This document shows, piece by piece, positions 56,839 to 63,819 of a stretch of DNA of 64,000 nt. Origin of the DNA: a virus; IMG/VR virus record IMGVR_UViG_3300008448_000009, positions 55,282 to 119,281 of that record, one strand, 5' to 3'. Both the position numbers and the translations under genes were made by a program. The notes under the pieces were generated by a model that saw only the letters and a list, made by a program, of their open reading frames with translations, ran no database searches and was not told the origin of the DNA. The first letter of the stretch is position 1. Each line of letters begins with the position of its first letter.

Positions 56839-57279
56839 TTATTCAGTTATTTCTTTAAAGACAAACCTTTGTGGTGGTGTATCTTCATCTAAATAAACCG
56901 CTTCCAAATAAACTTGTTCGTAAGTCAATCCATTATAACACTTTTCTTGTGTGTTTAAATGAATAGATGCAAACAAACTATCAGTAGCTTCTTTAACACT
57001 CATCATATGTTTAAAGTTCTTGTCAATGGTCTGCAACTGCCCATAAGGGTTTTCGCCATTGTAACGTTTTCCAGCTTCGATGTCTTGGGTATGGTTGCAA
57101 AAAGTTGATGCGTGATAACCTATTACACTATCATCTGCAACACGTTTGTACGCTACAACGTATTGAAATGGTTTTTGTTGGTTTTCTTCAAAGTTTTTAC
57201 CCATTGCTTCCATTAACGCACCAACAACTTTTTTGGTTTCTTCGGGTGTTGGTCTTTGGTTTTCTTGTTCTGTATTCAT
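56839..57279 (-). CDS. Unknown 146-residue early-type protein
   Basis: Mixed protein with an N-terminal Pro/Glu-rich helix and later strands (YVVAYKRVADDSVIGYHAST). No family recognised. Linker TAAACTTATACGTT before ATG 57279 couples it to the lipoprotein gene upstream. Confidence 0.6.
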   Translation of the reverse strand: MNTEQENQRPTPEETKKVVGALMEAMGKNFEENQQKPFQYVVAYKRVADDSVIGYHASTFCNHTQDIEAGKRYNGENPYGQLQTIDKNFKHMMSVKEATDSLFASIHLNTQEKCYNGLTYEQVYLEAVYLDEDTPPQRFVFKEITE

Positions 57280-57290
57280 AACGTATAAGT

Positions 57291-57668
57291 TTATTTAATT
57301 AAATGTATTAATGTATCTATTCCACTTGCAACAACAACTCCGTTTACTTTGAATGTAATGTAACCCACTACAACCACGTTAGGCGCACCATAATTGTTTG
57401 AATTGTCTATGGTATAACCATAACCGATTGCGGTTATTGAATCGCCTTTATTTACGTCTAAACTTATATACGATTGTCGTATGTAAGTAGTCGTGTTTTC
57501 TTTGGCATTGTAATACCAAAATTCGGGTGAATTGCCCTCGATAAAAACTTCAAGTCTTTTGGTTTCTTCTACGATAGTAGTTTCTTCTTTGGTGCAAGAA
57601 CTTAATAACCCGATAAGTAATAATAAACAAACTAATACGATTGCTTTGATAACTAATAATTTTTTCAT
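57291..57668 (-). CDS. Predicted lipoprotein
   Basis: A 125-residue protein with a lipoprotein signal: basic start, hydrophobic stretch, lipobox LLSSC with Cys25, followed by TKEE, an acidic region of the kind linked to surface export in Bacteroidota. Mature part is beta-rich. Early expression (TATCTTTG at 57699-57706 plus full leader) suggests a role at the cell envelope such as blocking superinfection; that is inference. Confidence 0.72.
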   Translation of the reverse strand: MKKLLVIKAIVLVCLLLLIGLLSSCTKEETTIVEETKRLEVFIEGNSPEFWYYNAKENTTTYIRQSYISLDVNKGDSITAIGYGYTIDNSNNYGAPNVVVVGYITFKVNGVVVASGIDTLIHLIK

Positions 57669-57738
57669 TTTGATATAAGTTTAATTGGTTTAACGATGCA
57701 AAGATATAAACAAATTTATTAACTACCAAATATTTTAA

Positions 57739-57985
57739 TAAAAAAAAAAGAGAGTGGATGCACACACTCTCTTTTTGGCTAGCTATTGTTTACCACAATT
57801 ATGTGGTCTCAGTCTTATGTTAATTGATAGAGTATGAATAATAGGTCGAGTTGACCACCTAAAGGTTTCTCTACTTAACAACTATTGAATAAACTTATTC
57901 AAGTTGCATTAACAAGTCCTACATTGCCGACAAGCAAGGAGTCTATATGCAAACCTTTAGGGCGAAAAACACAACATGATATATT
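57739..57985 (-). ncRNA. Candidate structured RNA with several hairpins and terminator
   Basis: No gene in about 250 bases. An 11-bp outer stem pairs 57858-57868 with 57951-57961 (CCTAAAGGTTT). Inside is the palindrome TTGAATAAACTTATTCAA (57885-57902). Downstream hairpins are GGTCGAGTTGACC (57844-57856) and ACCACAATTATGTGGT (57792-57807), then a strong terminator GAGAGTG/CACTCTC with T run (57739-57776). The 5' end is not defined. Confidence 0.5.
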
Positions 57986-58005
57986 TTGATTGAAAACGAA
58001 TAAGT

Positions 58006-58524
58006 TTATTCATCATCGCTTTGATTGTTATAGTAATTTACAGACTTCACTTCTTTACGCAAAAATGGTTTTAAATCTTTAATGATTTTAATTTTTGCTT
58101 GGGTTGGAAATTTATGCACCAACAATTTTTCAAGCACCTCTAAAATAGGTGTGTTGGTTGTTGTATCATCAAATTTGAAACGTGCATCAATGCTCCAATC
58201 TTTTGGTACACTGCCGTGATTACGTTCACTAAGTTTGGCTCGTTTTAAACCACGTTCAATACGAATGATAGGTGTTTGATACACATCAACTTCATCATCG
58301 TACCAATCGATTTCATCAAAACCAACACGCATTGATAATAGTTTTTTGGTTTTGATGGATTTCCAAAACTGCTCAACTTCGTTTCTAAGTTTATCTGAAT
58401 TTGCATATAGTTGTGATTTTCTACTACTATAAGCATAATCGCTACTTACTTCAACACTAATAGTGTTATCGCTATTTCTGCCTAAGTTTATTTGTAGACA
58501 ATCTTTAGTGAAATTTGAATTCAT
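58006..58524 (-). CDS. Unknown 172-residue early-type protein
   Basis: Beta-rich first half, then helical end. No recognised family. Promoter TATCTTTG at 58554-58561, but without the usual AACCAATTAAAC leader. Stop is followed by the GAATAAACTTATTC motif. Confidence 0.62.
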   Translation of the reverse strand: MNSNFTKDCLQINLGRNSDNTISVEVSSDYAYSSRKSQLYANSDKLRNEVEQFWKSIKTKKLLSMRVGFDEIDWYDDEVDVYQTPIIRIERGLKRAKLSERNHGSVPKDWSIDARFKFDDTTTNTPILEVLEKLLVHKFPTQAKIKIIKDLKPFLRKEVKSVNYYNNQSDDE

Positions 58525-58572
58525 AATATTATTGTATTAATTGTTTCCGAGTGCAAAGATATACAAAGATTT

Positions 58573-58779
58573 TTAATATGCAAACTTTTTAAAGAAAAAA
58601 TTTTCTTGTGGTTCTACTATTGGACTTTCAGTACGTTCAACGTGGTTAGTTAATCGTTTCCACTTGTTTAAAAAATAATTACCCAACGCTACATCTTCTT
58701 CTTTTAGCGTTTCTTTGGCAAAGATTTCTTTCACTCTGCTTTCGCACATTTTAGCTTCTAATTCTTTTGAAATTTCCAT
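58573..58779 (-). CDS. Unknown 68-residue protein
   Basis: Helical and acidic N-terminus (EISKELEAKMCESRVKEIF). Promoter TACATTTG at 58809-58816, leader AACCCAAATAAACTTAAC. No family recognised. Confidence 0.6.
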   Translation of the reverse strand: MEISKELEAKMCESRVKEIFAKETLKEEDVALGNYFLNKWKRLTNHVERTESPIVEPQENFFFKKFAY

Positions 58780-58849
58780 AATGGTTAAGTTTATTTGGGT
58801 TTATGGTGCAAATGTAAAACAAATAAATTAAACTACCAAACATTTTAAC

Positions 58850-58891
58850 AAAAAAAAAAATAAGGTACTAACTCGTCAGTCAGTACCCTAT
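58850..58891 (-). terminator. Terminator after the 129-residue gene
   Basis: GGTACT-loop-AGTACC hairpin followed by 11 T on the minus strand. Confidence 0.8.
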
Positions 58892-58913
58892 CATTGAAAG
58901 CATATAAACTTAT

Positions 58914-59303
58914 TTAAAATTCACGTTGCTCTAACTCTATTGTTATCTCATCTAATTCCAATCTGAAAAAGTCAGTTAGGATATATGGAATAAGTTTAGT
59001 TAGATACTCTTTGTAAACTTCATAATTCTGTACTTTGCTTTTTACAAAATAGTAGCTCGTTTCGTAGTTGCCACTAAAATAGCTATGGTTAGTTTCTTCG
59101 TGTAATTTATAACCTTGAATAAGGTTATTTACTTTTACTCGATAATTACCAAACGAAATACTGGTGCTTATTCTTGTTTTGGTGTTGTGGTGGAAAGAAA
59201 CTCTTAACTTCTTGGTTTCTTTTAGCAACGATAAGTCAGGGTCTGCAAACATTGTGAAACTGCTCATCATTGGTGTTGGTACTTCTACTAAATTAACATT
59301 CAT
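58914..59303 (-). CDS. Unknown 129-residue early-type protein
   Basis: ATG 59303 chosen because the full leader TTAAACCAATTAAACTTAT lies directly before it; the longer frame would translate the leader. Beta-rich centre and acidic helical end. Promoter TATCTTTG at 59333-59340. Confidence 0.62.
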   Translation of the reverse strand: MNVNLVEVPTPMMSSFTMFADPDLSLLKETKKLRVSFHHNTKTRISTSISFGNYRVKVNNLIQGYKLHEETNHSYFSGNYETSYYFVKSKVQNYEVYKEYLTKLIPYILTDFFRLELDEITIELEQREF

Positions 59304-59370
59304 TTGATATAAGTTTAATTGGTTTAACGATGCAAAGATAATCAAATAAATTTAACTACCAAACTTTTTT

Positions 59371-59511
59371 TTAAATAATTTCAGTAGGGTCTAACACTAC
59401 TTCGCCCTCGATAGTAAAGTCAGCGCCACAATCGTCACAACATAACATTGTATCAGGAAAATCAAAATCTTCACGTATATTGGTTCCTATGCAAATTGGA
59501 CAAGTTTCCAT
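59371..59511 (-). CDS. 46-residue zinc-finger-like peptide
   Basis: CPIC and CCDDCG pairs separated by 18 residues form a small zinc ribbon; the C-terminus is acidic. Linker CTAAATAAACTTATATG precedes the start at 59511. Last gene of its operon before the next promoter cassette. Confidence 0.62.
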   Translation of the reverse strand: METCPICIGTNIREDFDFPDTMLCCDDCGADFTIEGEVVLDPTEII

Positions 59512-59521
59512 ATAAGTTTAT

Positions 59522-59785
59522 TTAGTTTGTATAATATTGAAATGGTTTTTGTTCGCCCTCGTGAGTGTACCAAATTGTATGCAACACTTTTTTATTTTTA
59601 ACTTGACCCTCTAACGTAACGCTATCGGGATTAAGTTTATCGGGTTGACTAATTAGTTCACGATAAAACATAAGTGCCAACTCATAATCAACAAAAGCAA
59701 TATTGATTTTAAGGTTTTTGGTTCTTACAATAAACTTATCGTATATTCCCAAATTTTCCGATGGTTTCATTTTTTTGGTTAACAT
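59522..59785 (-). CDS. Unknown 87-residue protein
   Basis: Basic N-terminus and beta-rich body (KFIVRTKNLKINIAFVDY). Linker AAATAAACTTATATG before the start. No family recognised. Confidence 0.6.
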   Translation of the reverse strand: MLTKKMKPSENLGIYDKFIVRTKNLKINIAFVDYELALMFYRELISQPDKLNPDSVTLEGQVKNKKVLHTIWYTHEGEQKPFQYYTN

Positions 59786-59791
59786 ATAAGT

Positions 59792-60136
59792 TTATTTAAT
59801 TTGGTTAAACTCTAATATTCCTACTATACAACTATTGGTATAAAACGAATTGCGTATGCAAGTTTTGTCAAACGCATAAATTTCGTGCCACGTATTGTCG
59901 TGTCTATACTTAACAAGGTACAACTTCATAAACTGCTTAAATGGAATAATCATTCCCATAAGCATATAATTACCTTTGCCACTATTGGCTTGGATATTAT
60001 GAAATAATGTATCTTTGTCTAAACGTGAAAGTTTTTGTCCGTTGGCAAGTGCTTGGAAATACTTATAAGCCATTGACCCTAAAATACTATCCAAAGTGCC
60101 ACGTTCATTAAATGGATAAGGTTGTGTGATTTTCAT
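59792..60136 (-). CDS. Unknown 114-residue protein, first gene of operon
   Basis: Mixed protein (MKITQPYPFNERGTLDSILG). Promoter TATATTTG at 60167-60174, leader AACCAATTAAACTTATATC. No family recognised. Confidence 0.6.
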   Translation of the reverse strand: MKITQPYPFNERGTLDSILGSMAYKYFQALANGQKLSRLDKDTLFHNIQANSGKGNYMLMGMIIPFKQFMKLYLVKYRHDNTWHEIYAFDKTCIRNSFYTNSCIVGILEFNQIK

Positions 60137-60221
60137 TGTGATATAAGTTTAATTGGTTTTCGAGTGCAAATATATACAAACATTTGAATAAAAAAAATTT
60201 TTTTTAAACTTTTTTTTGTTT

Positions 60222-60250
60222 TATCTTTGTACCCAATTAAATAAACTTAT
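60222..60250 (+). promoter_or_regulatory. Plus-strand early promoter and leader
   Basis: TATCTTTG at 60222-60229 followed by CCCAATTAAATAAACTTAT and ATG. Shows that the leader motif belongs to the gene start and not to one DNA strand. Confidence 0.65.
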
Positions 60251-60460
60251 ATGGTTACACTACACCCTACGGACTATGTGATATACGATAGAGCCAACGA
60301 CCACGTTATACAATTTGAAAGCGATGGTGCTATTGTTATCTTTGGCGACAAAGCTGAAGCTGAAGAAGATTGTCGAGGAAACGAAGAAGTTATCCCTTGC
60401 ACCGAACTTCCGTTGCACCACCAAGAAACTCTTAAACAACAAATAGCAAAACAATTATGA
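60251..60460 (+). CDS. Unknown 69-residue acidic protein
   Basis: One of only two plus-strand genes in the early region. Beta start (YVIYDRANDHVIQFESDGAIVIFGD), acidic middle, helical end. Stop overlaps the next start (ATGA). Function unknown. Confidence 0.65.
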   Translation: MVTLHPTDYVIYDRANDHVIQFESDGAIVIFGDKAEAEEDCRGNEEVIPCTELPLHHQETLKQQIAKQL

Positions 60461-60597
60461 AAAAGTTTACCCCTGTTATCCTGTCTTTACTCCTTGTCTT
60501 TATGATGGGCTACGATTTTAAAAACTTTTGGTTATACGTACTGATACTTCTTATCTACATTACCAATTATTCTAAAGTCAAAAAACTCTTTGAATAA
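60457..60597 (+). CDS. 46-residue two-pass membrane protein
   Basis: ATG 60457 overlaps the previous TGA. Two hydrophobic segments (residues about 5-17 and 23-37). Likely inner membrane; could partner the acidic protein encoded before it. Confidence 0.6.
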   Translation: MKKFTPVILSLLLVFMMGYDFKNFWLYVLILLIYITNYSKVKKLFE

Positions 60598-60732
60598 GCC
60601 ACGATAATTTTTTCTGTGCCTTATCTTATATCTTTTGGATTATAATTCAACTGGCGGCCTCTGTGAAGCTCAAAGCCACAAAAGTGTACACTGGTGTCTG
60701 TCGCCACCTGTGGCGTAAACGCACATAACACA

Positions 60733-60764
60733 AAAGGGCTACCGTCATCTGGTAGCCCTGTTTG
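60733..60764. terminator. Terminator-like hairpin
   Basis: AAAAGGGCTACC-loop-GGTAGCCC stem 3' of the tRNA-like element when read on the minus strand; may end that transcript or the plus-strand gene pair. Confidence 0.65.
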
Positions 60765-60799
60765 CTGGAAACAATTAAACAGCTTATAAAACCTATTTG

Positions 60800-60868
60800 T
60801 AATGCCGACTGGATTCGAACCAGTGTTTCTACTCAACGTAGCGTCCTCGACCGCTAGACGACAGCATC
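60800..60868 (-). tRNA. tRNA-like element with shortened anticodon arm
   Basis: Acceptor GATGCTG pairs with CGGCATT (7 bp with G-U), D-arm GTCT/GGAC with a loop containing GG, and a perfect T-arm ACTGG-TTCGAAT-CCAGT. Between D-arm and T-arm only 18 nt remain (CTAC-GTTGA-GTAG then AAAC), 4-5 nt fewer than a canonical tRNA. No anticodon can be assigned with U33 in place. No CCA is encoded. It is a degenerate tRNA, a tRNA mimic, or a tRNA with a local sequence error. Confidence 0.55.
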
Positions 60869-61229
60869 AACCTGAACTGGCAGCTTCCCTGTTCAGGGCG
60901 CATAGCGTTTGCAACCGCTACACTTGTTCAACTTCTAGGTGACACTAACAAGATGCCTCTTGTACAGGTAGATATTACTTTACTCCGAACCAATCATCGA
61001 AACCCGTTCTTAAACAACTCTAGTTGTTGAACCATTTAAACTTATGCGTTAGACCTACCGAACCTACTGGAAACTCAATCTAACTGTGGACACAAAAGTG
61101 TACATAAGTTTATGTAATAACCCAATCCCTTCCCTATTGGTATGTAACTTGCGTTTATATTATCACATATTTTCTGTTGCAAAGATAAGGTGAATTTTTC
61201 AATCCACCAAATCTTTTACAACTTTTTTT

Positions 61230-61925
61230 TTAACTTTCTGCAACAATCAAAGTTTCGTACTCAACTTGTGTTAAGTTTCGAGGTGTTGTCAAAGGTTCAA
61301 ATTTGCCTTGTGTTTTAATCATAATGCAATCACCTTGTCTTAATATCTTTTCGATATTGCCTTGTGGTACATTGGTTGTAATAGTCCAAGCAATACACTC
61401 AATAGCGTTTAGTTCCTTGTAACCCTCTCGTCTATCATACCAAGTGTTATCTCTATTGGTGTTAAATACGCTTTGTGGTTCAATCCAAATAAGGTATTCT
61501 CTATCGGTTGAAGTATCTTTGCACTTCACATAGAAACTATCTTCCATTTTTTGACTACCACTTAACCCTTGACTAAACACTTCACCTTTCACTCGATAAA
61601 GTTCGTAAGTATCATCATATTCAAATGTATGTAACTCACCATTTTCATTTACCCAAGTTGTACTTTTGGTTAGTGTTTTTCTATCCAATAAGATAGGGTT
61701 CACTTCGGAAGTAAGTCTTTCCAACCCCAACGCACCTATTCCAATTCTACGTTGTTCCAAGTTTGGTAATTGTGCAATATCGGAAAAAGTTGCTGGTACA
61801 ATATCATTCCAAAAGTCAGCCAAAGGACTTAATACTTCGGGACATACATCACCATACTTTAATCTTGCAATTTTGCAACCCAAGTCGTAATCAAATGCTA
61901 CGTTGTTTAATACTAATTTTGCCAT
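61230..61925 (-). CDS. Unknown 231-residue early-type protein
   Basis: A mixed protein, N-terminus helical with several Cys, C-terminus beta-rich. Contains several Trp and DREYLIWIEPQSVF. No recognised family. Promoter TACATTTG at 61958-61965. Its leader AACCAATTAAAACAATT differs from the common form by lacking CTTAT. Confidence 0.62.
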   Translation of the reverse strand: MAKLVLNNVAFDYDLGCKIARLKYGDVCPEVLSPLADFWNDIVPATFSDIAQLPNLEQRRIGIGALGLERLTSEVNPILLDRKTLTKSTTWVNENGELHTFEYDDTYELYRVKGEVFSQGLSGSQKMEDSFYVKCKDTSTDREYLIWIEPQSVFNTNRDNTWYDRREGYKELNAIECIAWTITTNVPQGNIEKILRQGDCIMIKTQGKFEPLTTPRNLTQVEYETLIVAES

Positions 61926-61957
61926 TGTTTAATTGTTTTAATTGGTTTAATCTTTTG

Positions 61958-62008
61958 CAAATGTAAATATAAAAAAATAATCTACCAAATAAATGATAGA
62001 TTATTTTT
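61958..62008 (-). promoter_or_regulatory. Fused terminator hairpin and early promoter
   Basis: Stem AATAATCTA/TAGATTATT with TTTGGTAG in the loop and 3' arm, T run, then TACATTTG (61958-61965). Ends the gene at 62028 and starts the one at 61925. Confidence 0.65.
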
Positions 62009-62027
62009 AAATTATTTTTAGATAAGT

Positions 62028-62672
62028 TTATTCACCCTCTTTGTAAACATAACTTCTGAAAAACAAAGTAACTTTTAAAGTGTTACCTTTGGTTTCAATT
62101 TCAGCACCATTGTCATTGGTATTCCAATTTTCATCTTGTCCGTCAATCAACTCACCCAATACTTCGGGTTCGTATTTATCCCAATAATCACTTATCTTTT
62201 TAGCTATGCTTTCTTCGAGTTCTTCGTGTCGGTCAGTTTTGATAAAATCAACTTTGTAGTTGAAATTTGCATCATTACCCCAATCAACATTTATGTTGCT
62301 AACGAATAAGTTTATGTAATTTATTTCTTCTTCGGTCATTTCAATAAATTCATCAAACTCCTCAAATTCTTCGTATTCTTCGGTTGAAGATTTTGAATAA
62401 TCAAATCCGTCTTGTTCATCGTTAAGATAAACATAAACATTCCCACGTTCACCCATATAGTGTCCGTCAGAATTTACATAAAATTCTACATTGTCATAGA
62501 TTTTGTTTTCAAAGTAATCTTCAATTTCTTTGCACTCGATTAACTCACCCTCTTTATCTAAAATGTTAAGGTTAGTTTCGTTCATACTATCGCCACCACA
62601 ATCGAACTCATAGTCGATATGGTCTACTCCGTTTTCTTTCCATAATTGGATAATTTTTTCTTTTTCTGACAT
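62028..62672 (-). CDS. Unknown 214-residue very acidic protein
   Basis: Many Asp/Glu clusters (YEEFEEFDEF) and net strongly negative charge, as seen in DNA-mimic anti-restriction proteins, but composition alone does not prove that. Beta strands in the first part. Stop is followed by TAAACTTATC and a terminator. ATG 62672 is preceded by the linker AAATAAACTTATG. Confidence 0.6.
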   Translation of the reverse strand: MSEKEKIIQLWKENGVDHIDYEFDCGGDSMNETNLNILDKEGELIECKEIEDYFENKIYDNVEFYVNSDGHYMGERGNVYVYLNDEQDGFDYSKSSTEEYEEFEEFDEFIEMTEEEINYINLFVSNINVDWGNDANFNYKVDFIKTDRHEELEESIAKKISDYWDKYEPEVLGELIDGQDENWNTNDNGAEIETKGNTLKVTLFFRSYVYKEGE

Positions 62673-62686
62673 AAGTTTATTTAATT

Positions 62687-63103
62687 TTAATTGGTTACTT
62701 GTTCTTCTTCTTGTTTAAGTTTATCCAATAAGTCGGTTGCGAATTGTGTCGCTATTGGATTTTCAACATCTTTAACTCCGTTATGTATCCAACTCGGAAG
62801 TGTTAAATGTTTCAGATAATCTTCAAGTGTTGGTACAAACTTCATTCTAAAATCTTCTGCAACGTGCAACATCGCAATATCAATCGTATCAACTCGTTTT
62901 CCATTTGAATTGATAAGGTTGTACCCAAAAATTTTAGGTATAATGTTGTAACAAAACCATACGTTATGCGTTACAAGTCGTGATGAATTGTTATTCATAC
63001 ACGCTTTCGGACTATCAATAAGTTCGTGTATTGCTAAATAATCTTCTACTTTGCCACCCCAACGCTTTACTGAACTTTGAGAGTGAATTTGTGCGTTTGC
63101 CAT
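62687..63103 (-). CDS. Unknown 138-residue early-type protein
   Basis: Starts MANAQIHSQSSVKRWGGKVEDYLAIHELIDSPK. The pattern, with an HVAEDFRMKFVPT segment, resembles proteins that accompany phage/plasmid DUF-type genes but I recognise no named family. Promoter TACATTTG at 63129-63136. Confidence 0.6.
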   Translation of the reverse strand: MANAQIHSQSSVKRWGGKVEDYLAIHELIDSPKACMNNNSSRLVTHNVWFCYNIIPKIFGYNLINSNGKRVDTIDIAMLHVAEDFRMKFVPTLEDYLKHLTLPSWIHNGVKDVENPIATQFATDLLDKLKQEEEQVTN

Positions 63104-63128
63104 AATATAATTGTTTTAATTGGTTCGG

Positions 63129-63178
63129 CAAATGTATAAATAAAAAAATAATCTACCAAACAAATGATAGATTATTTT
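63129..63178 (-). promoter_or_regulatory. Fused terminator hairpin and early promoter
   Basis: Nearly the same sequence as at 61958-62008: AATAATCTA/TAGATTATT stem enclosing TTTGGTAG, then TACATTTG. Confidence 0.65.
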
Positions 63179-63202
63179 TAAATTATTTTTGGATAAGTTT
63201 AT

Positions 63203-63469
63203 TTAGTCCCAAACTCTTGAAACTGATTGACTAAATGGATTGTACTCCACTTGTTGTCCCATTACCCAATTACCTTGTTCCACTTGCAAACCTCGATGTT
63301 CATTTGAGAAATCGCCATTGGGTTTTTCGTGTCGTAAGATAGTAGTTTCTTTCACTTTGATTGGTGCGAAATCTTTAACGATGTTATCGTTATCCATATC
63401 GAATTTACCAACCAACGTATGTTGGTGTATTCCCTCACCTAACAAAATTGTTTTTCTTGTTTGTAACAT
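63203..63469 (-). CDS. Unknown 88-residue early-type protein
   Basis: ATG 63469 chosen; the alternative at 63502 lies within the promoter box TAGATTTG (63500-63507). Beta-rich basic protein. No family recognised. Confidence 0.6.
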   Translation of the reverse strand: MLQTRKTILLGEGIHQHTLVGKFDMDNDNIVKDFAPIKVKETTILRHEKPNGDFSNEHRGLQVEQGNWVMGQQVEYNPFSQSVSRVWD

Positions 63470-63534
63470 AAGATTATTGTTTAATTGATTATTATTTTGC
63501 AAATCTACGATATTAATTTATATCTACCAAATTT

Positions 63535-63813
63535 TTATTTAACTTTTTTTGAAACTGCTATTTGTTCTTGGCTAAACTTATCACTTGCATATAAAGTTAT
63601 TTGTTGTCTATTGTTATAAGCTGGGTGTTGTCTATGCCTGAATTGGTGAATAACCTTATCTGCTTTTTTATAGCTGCCCATATATTGCCACGCCTCACCA
63701 TTGTGAAGAGCAACTTTGGGTTCTTCAATCCCCTCGTTAATTGGGTGTTGCCCCAATCGTTCCCACATATCAATCCATTCGGGAGTTTCTGCTTCTATTA
63801 ATACAAATTCCAT
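63535..63813 (-). CDS. Unknown 92-residue protein
   Basis: Small alpha/beta protein with Trp/His-rich middle (QHPINEGIEEPKVALHNGEAWQYMG is its central region, given here in two parts: QHPINEGIEE and HNGEAWQYMG). Linker GAATAAACTTATATG before ATG 63813 ties it to the gene at the window edge. Confidence 0.6.
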   Translation of the reverse strand: MEFVLIEAETPEWIDMWERLGQHPINEGIEEPKVALHNGEAWQYMGSYKKADKVIHQFRHRQHPAYNNRQQITLYASDKFSQEQIAVSKKVK

Positions 63814-63819
63814 ATAAGT

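Larger units (their letters stand above)
60598..61229. other. Non-coding RNA-rich region
   Basis: More than 600 bases without a credible gene and with higher GC than its surroundings. It holds a terminator-like hairpin, the tRNA-like element at 60800-60868, a TAGCG-loop-CGCTA hairpin with TTGCAAA (near 60900-60925), AACAACTCTAGTTGTT (61013-61028) and two ACACAAAAGTGTACA motifs. Confidence 0.55.

Noticed and set aside
57550-57765. Minus-strand 71-residue frame containing YIFASLNQLNLYQ
   Set aside because: That string is the translated promoter and leader (TTTGCATCG then AACCAATTAAACTTAT); the true gene here is the lipoprotein in another frame. The same leader translation inflates the frame ending at 59345.
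57962-58005. Promoter for the structured RNA
   Set aside because: No TAnnTTTG box is visible in the 40 bases upstream, so the RNA may be a processed 3' part of the 58006-58524 mRNA; I therefore did not annotate a promoter.
60621-60836. A 71-residue minus-strand reading frame starting MSRNTGSNPVG
   Set aside because: Its start is the T-arm of the tRNA-like element; SRNTGSNPVG is the usual mistranslation of GGTTCGAATCC. The rest crosses a terminator hairpin.
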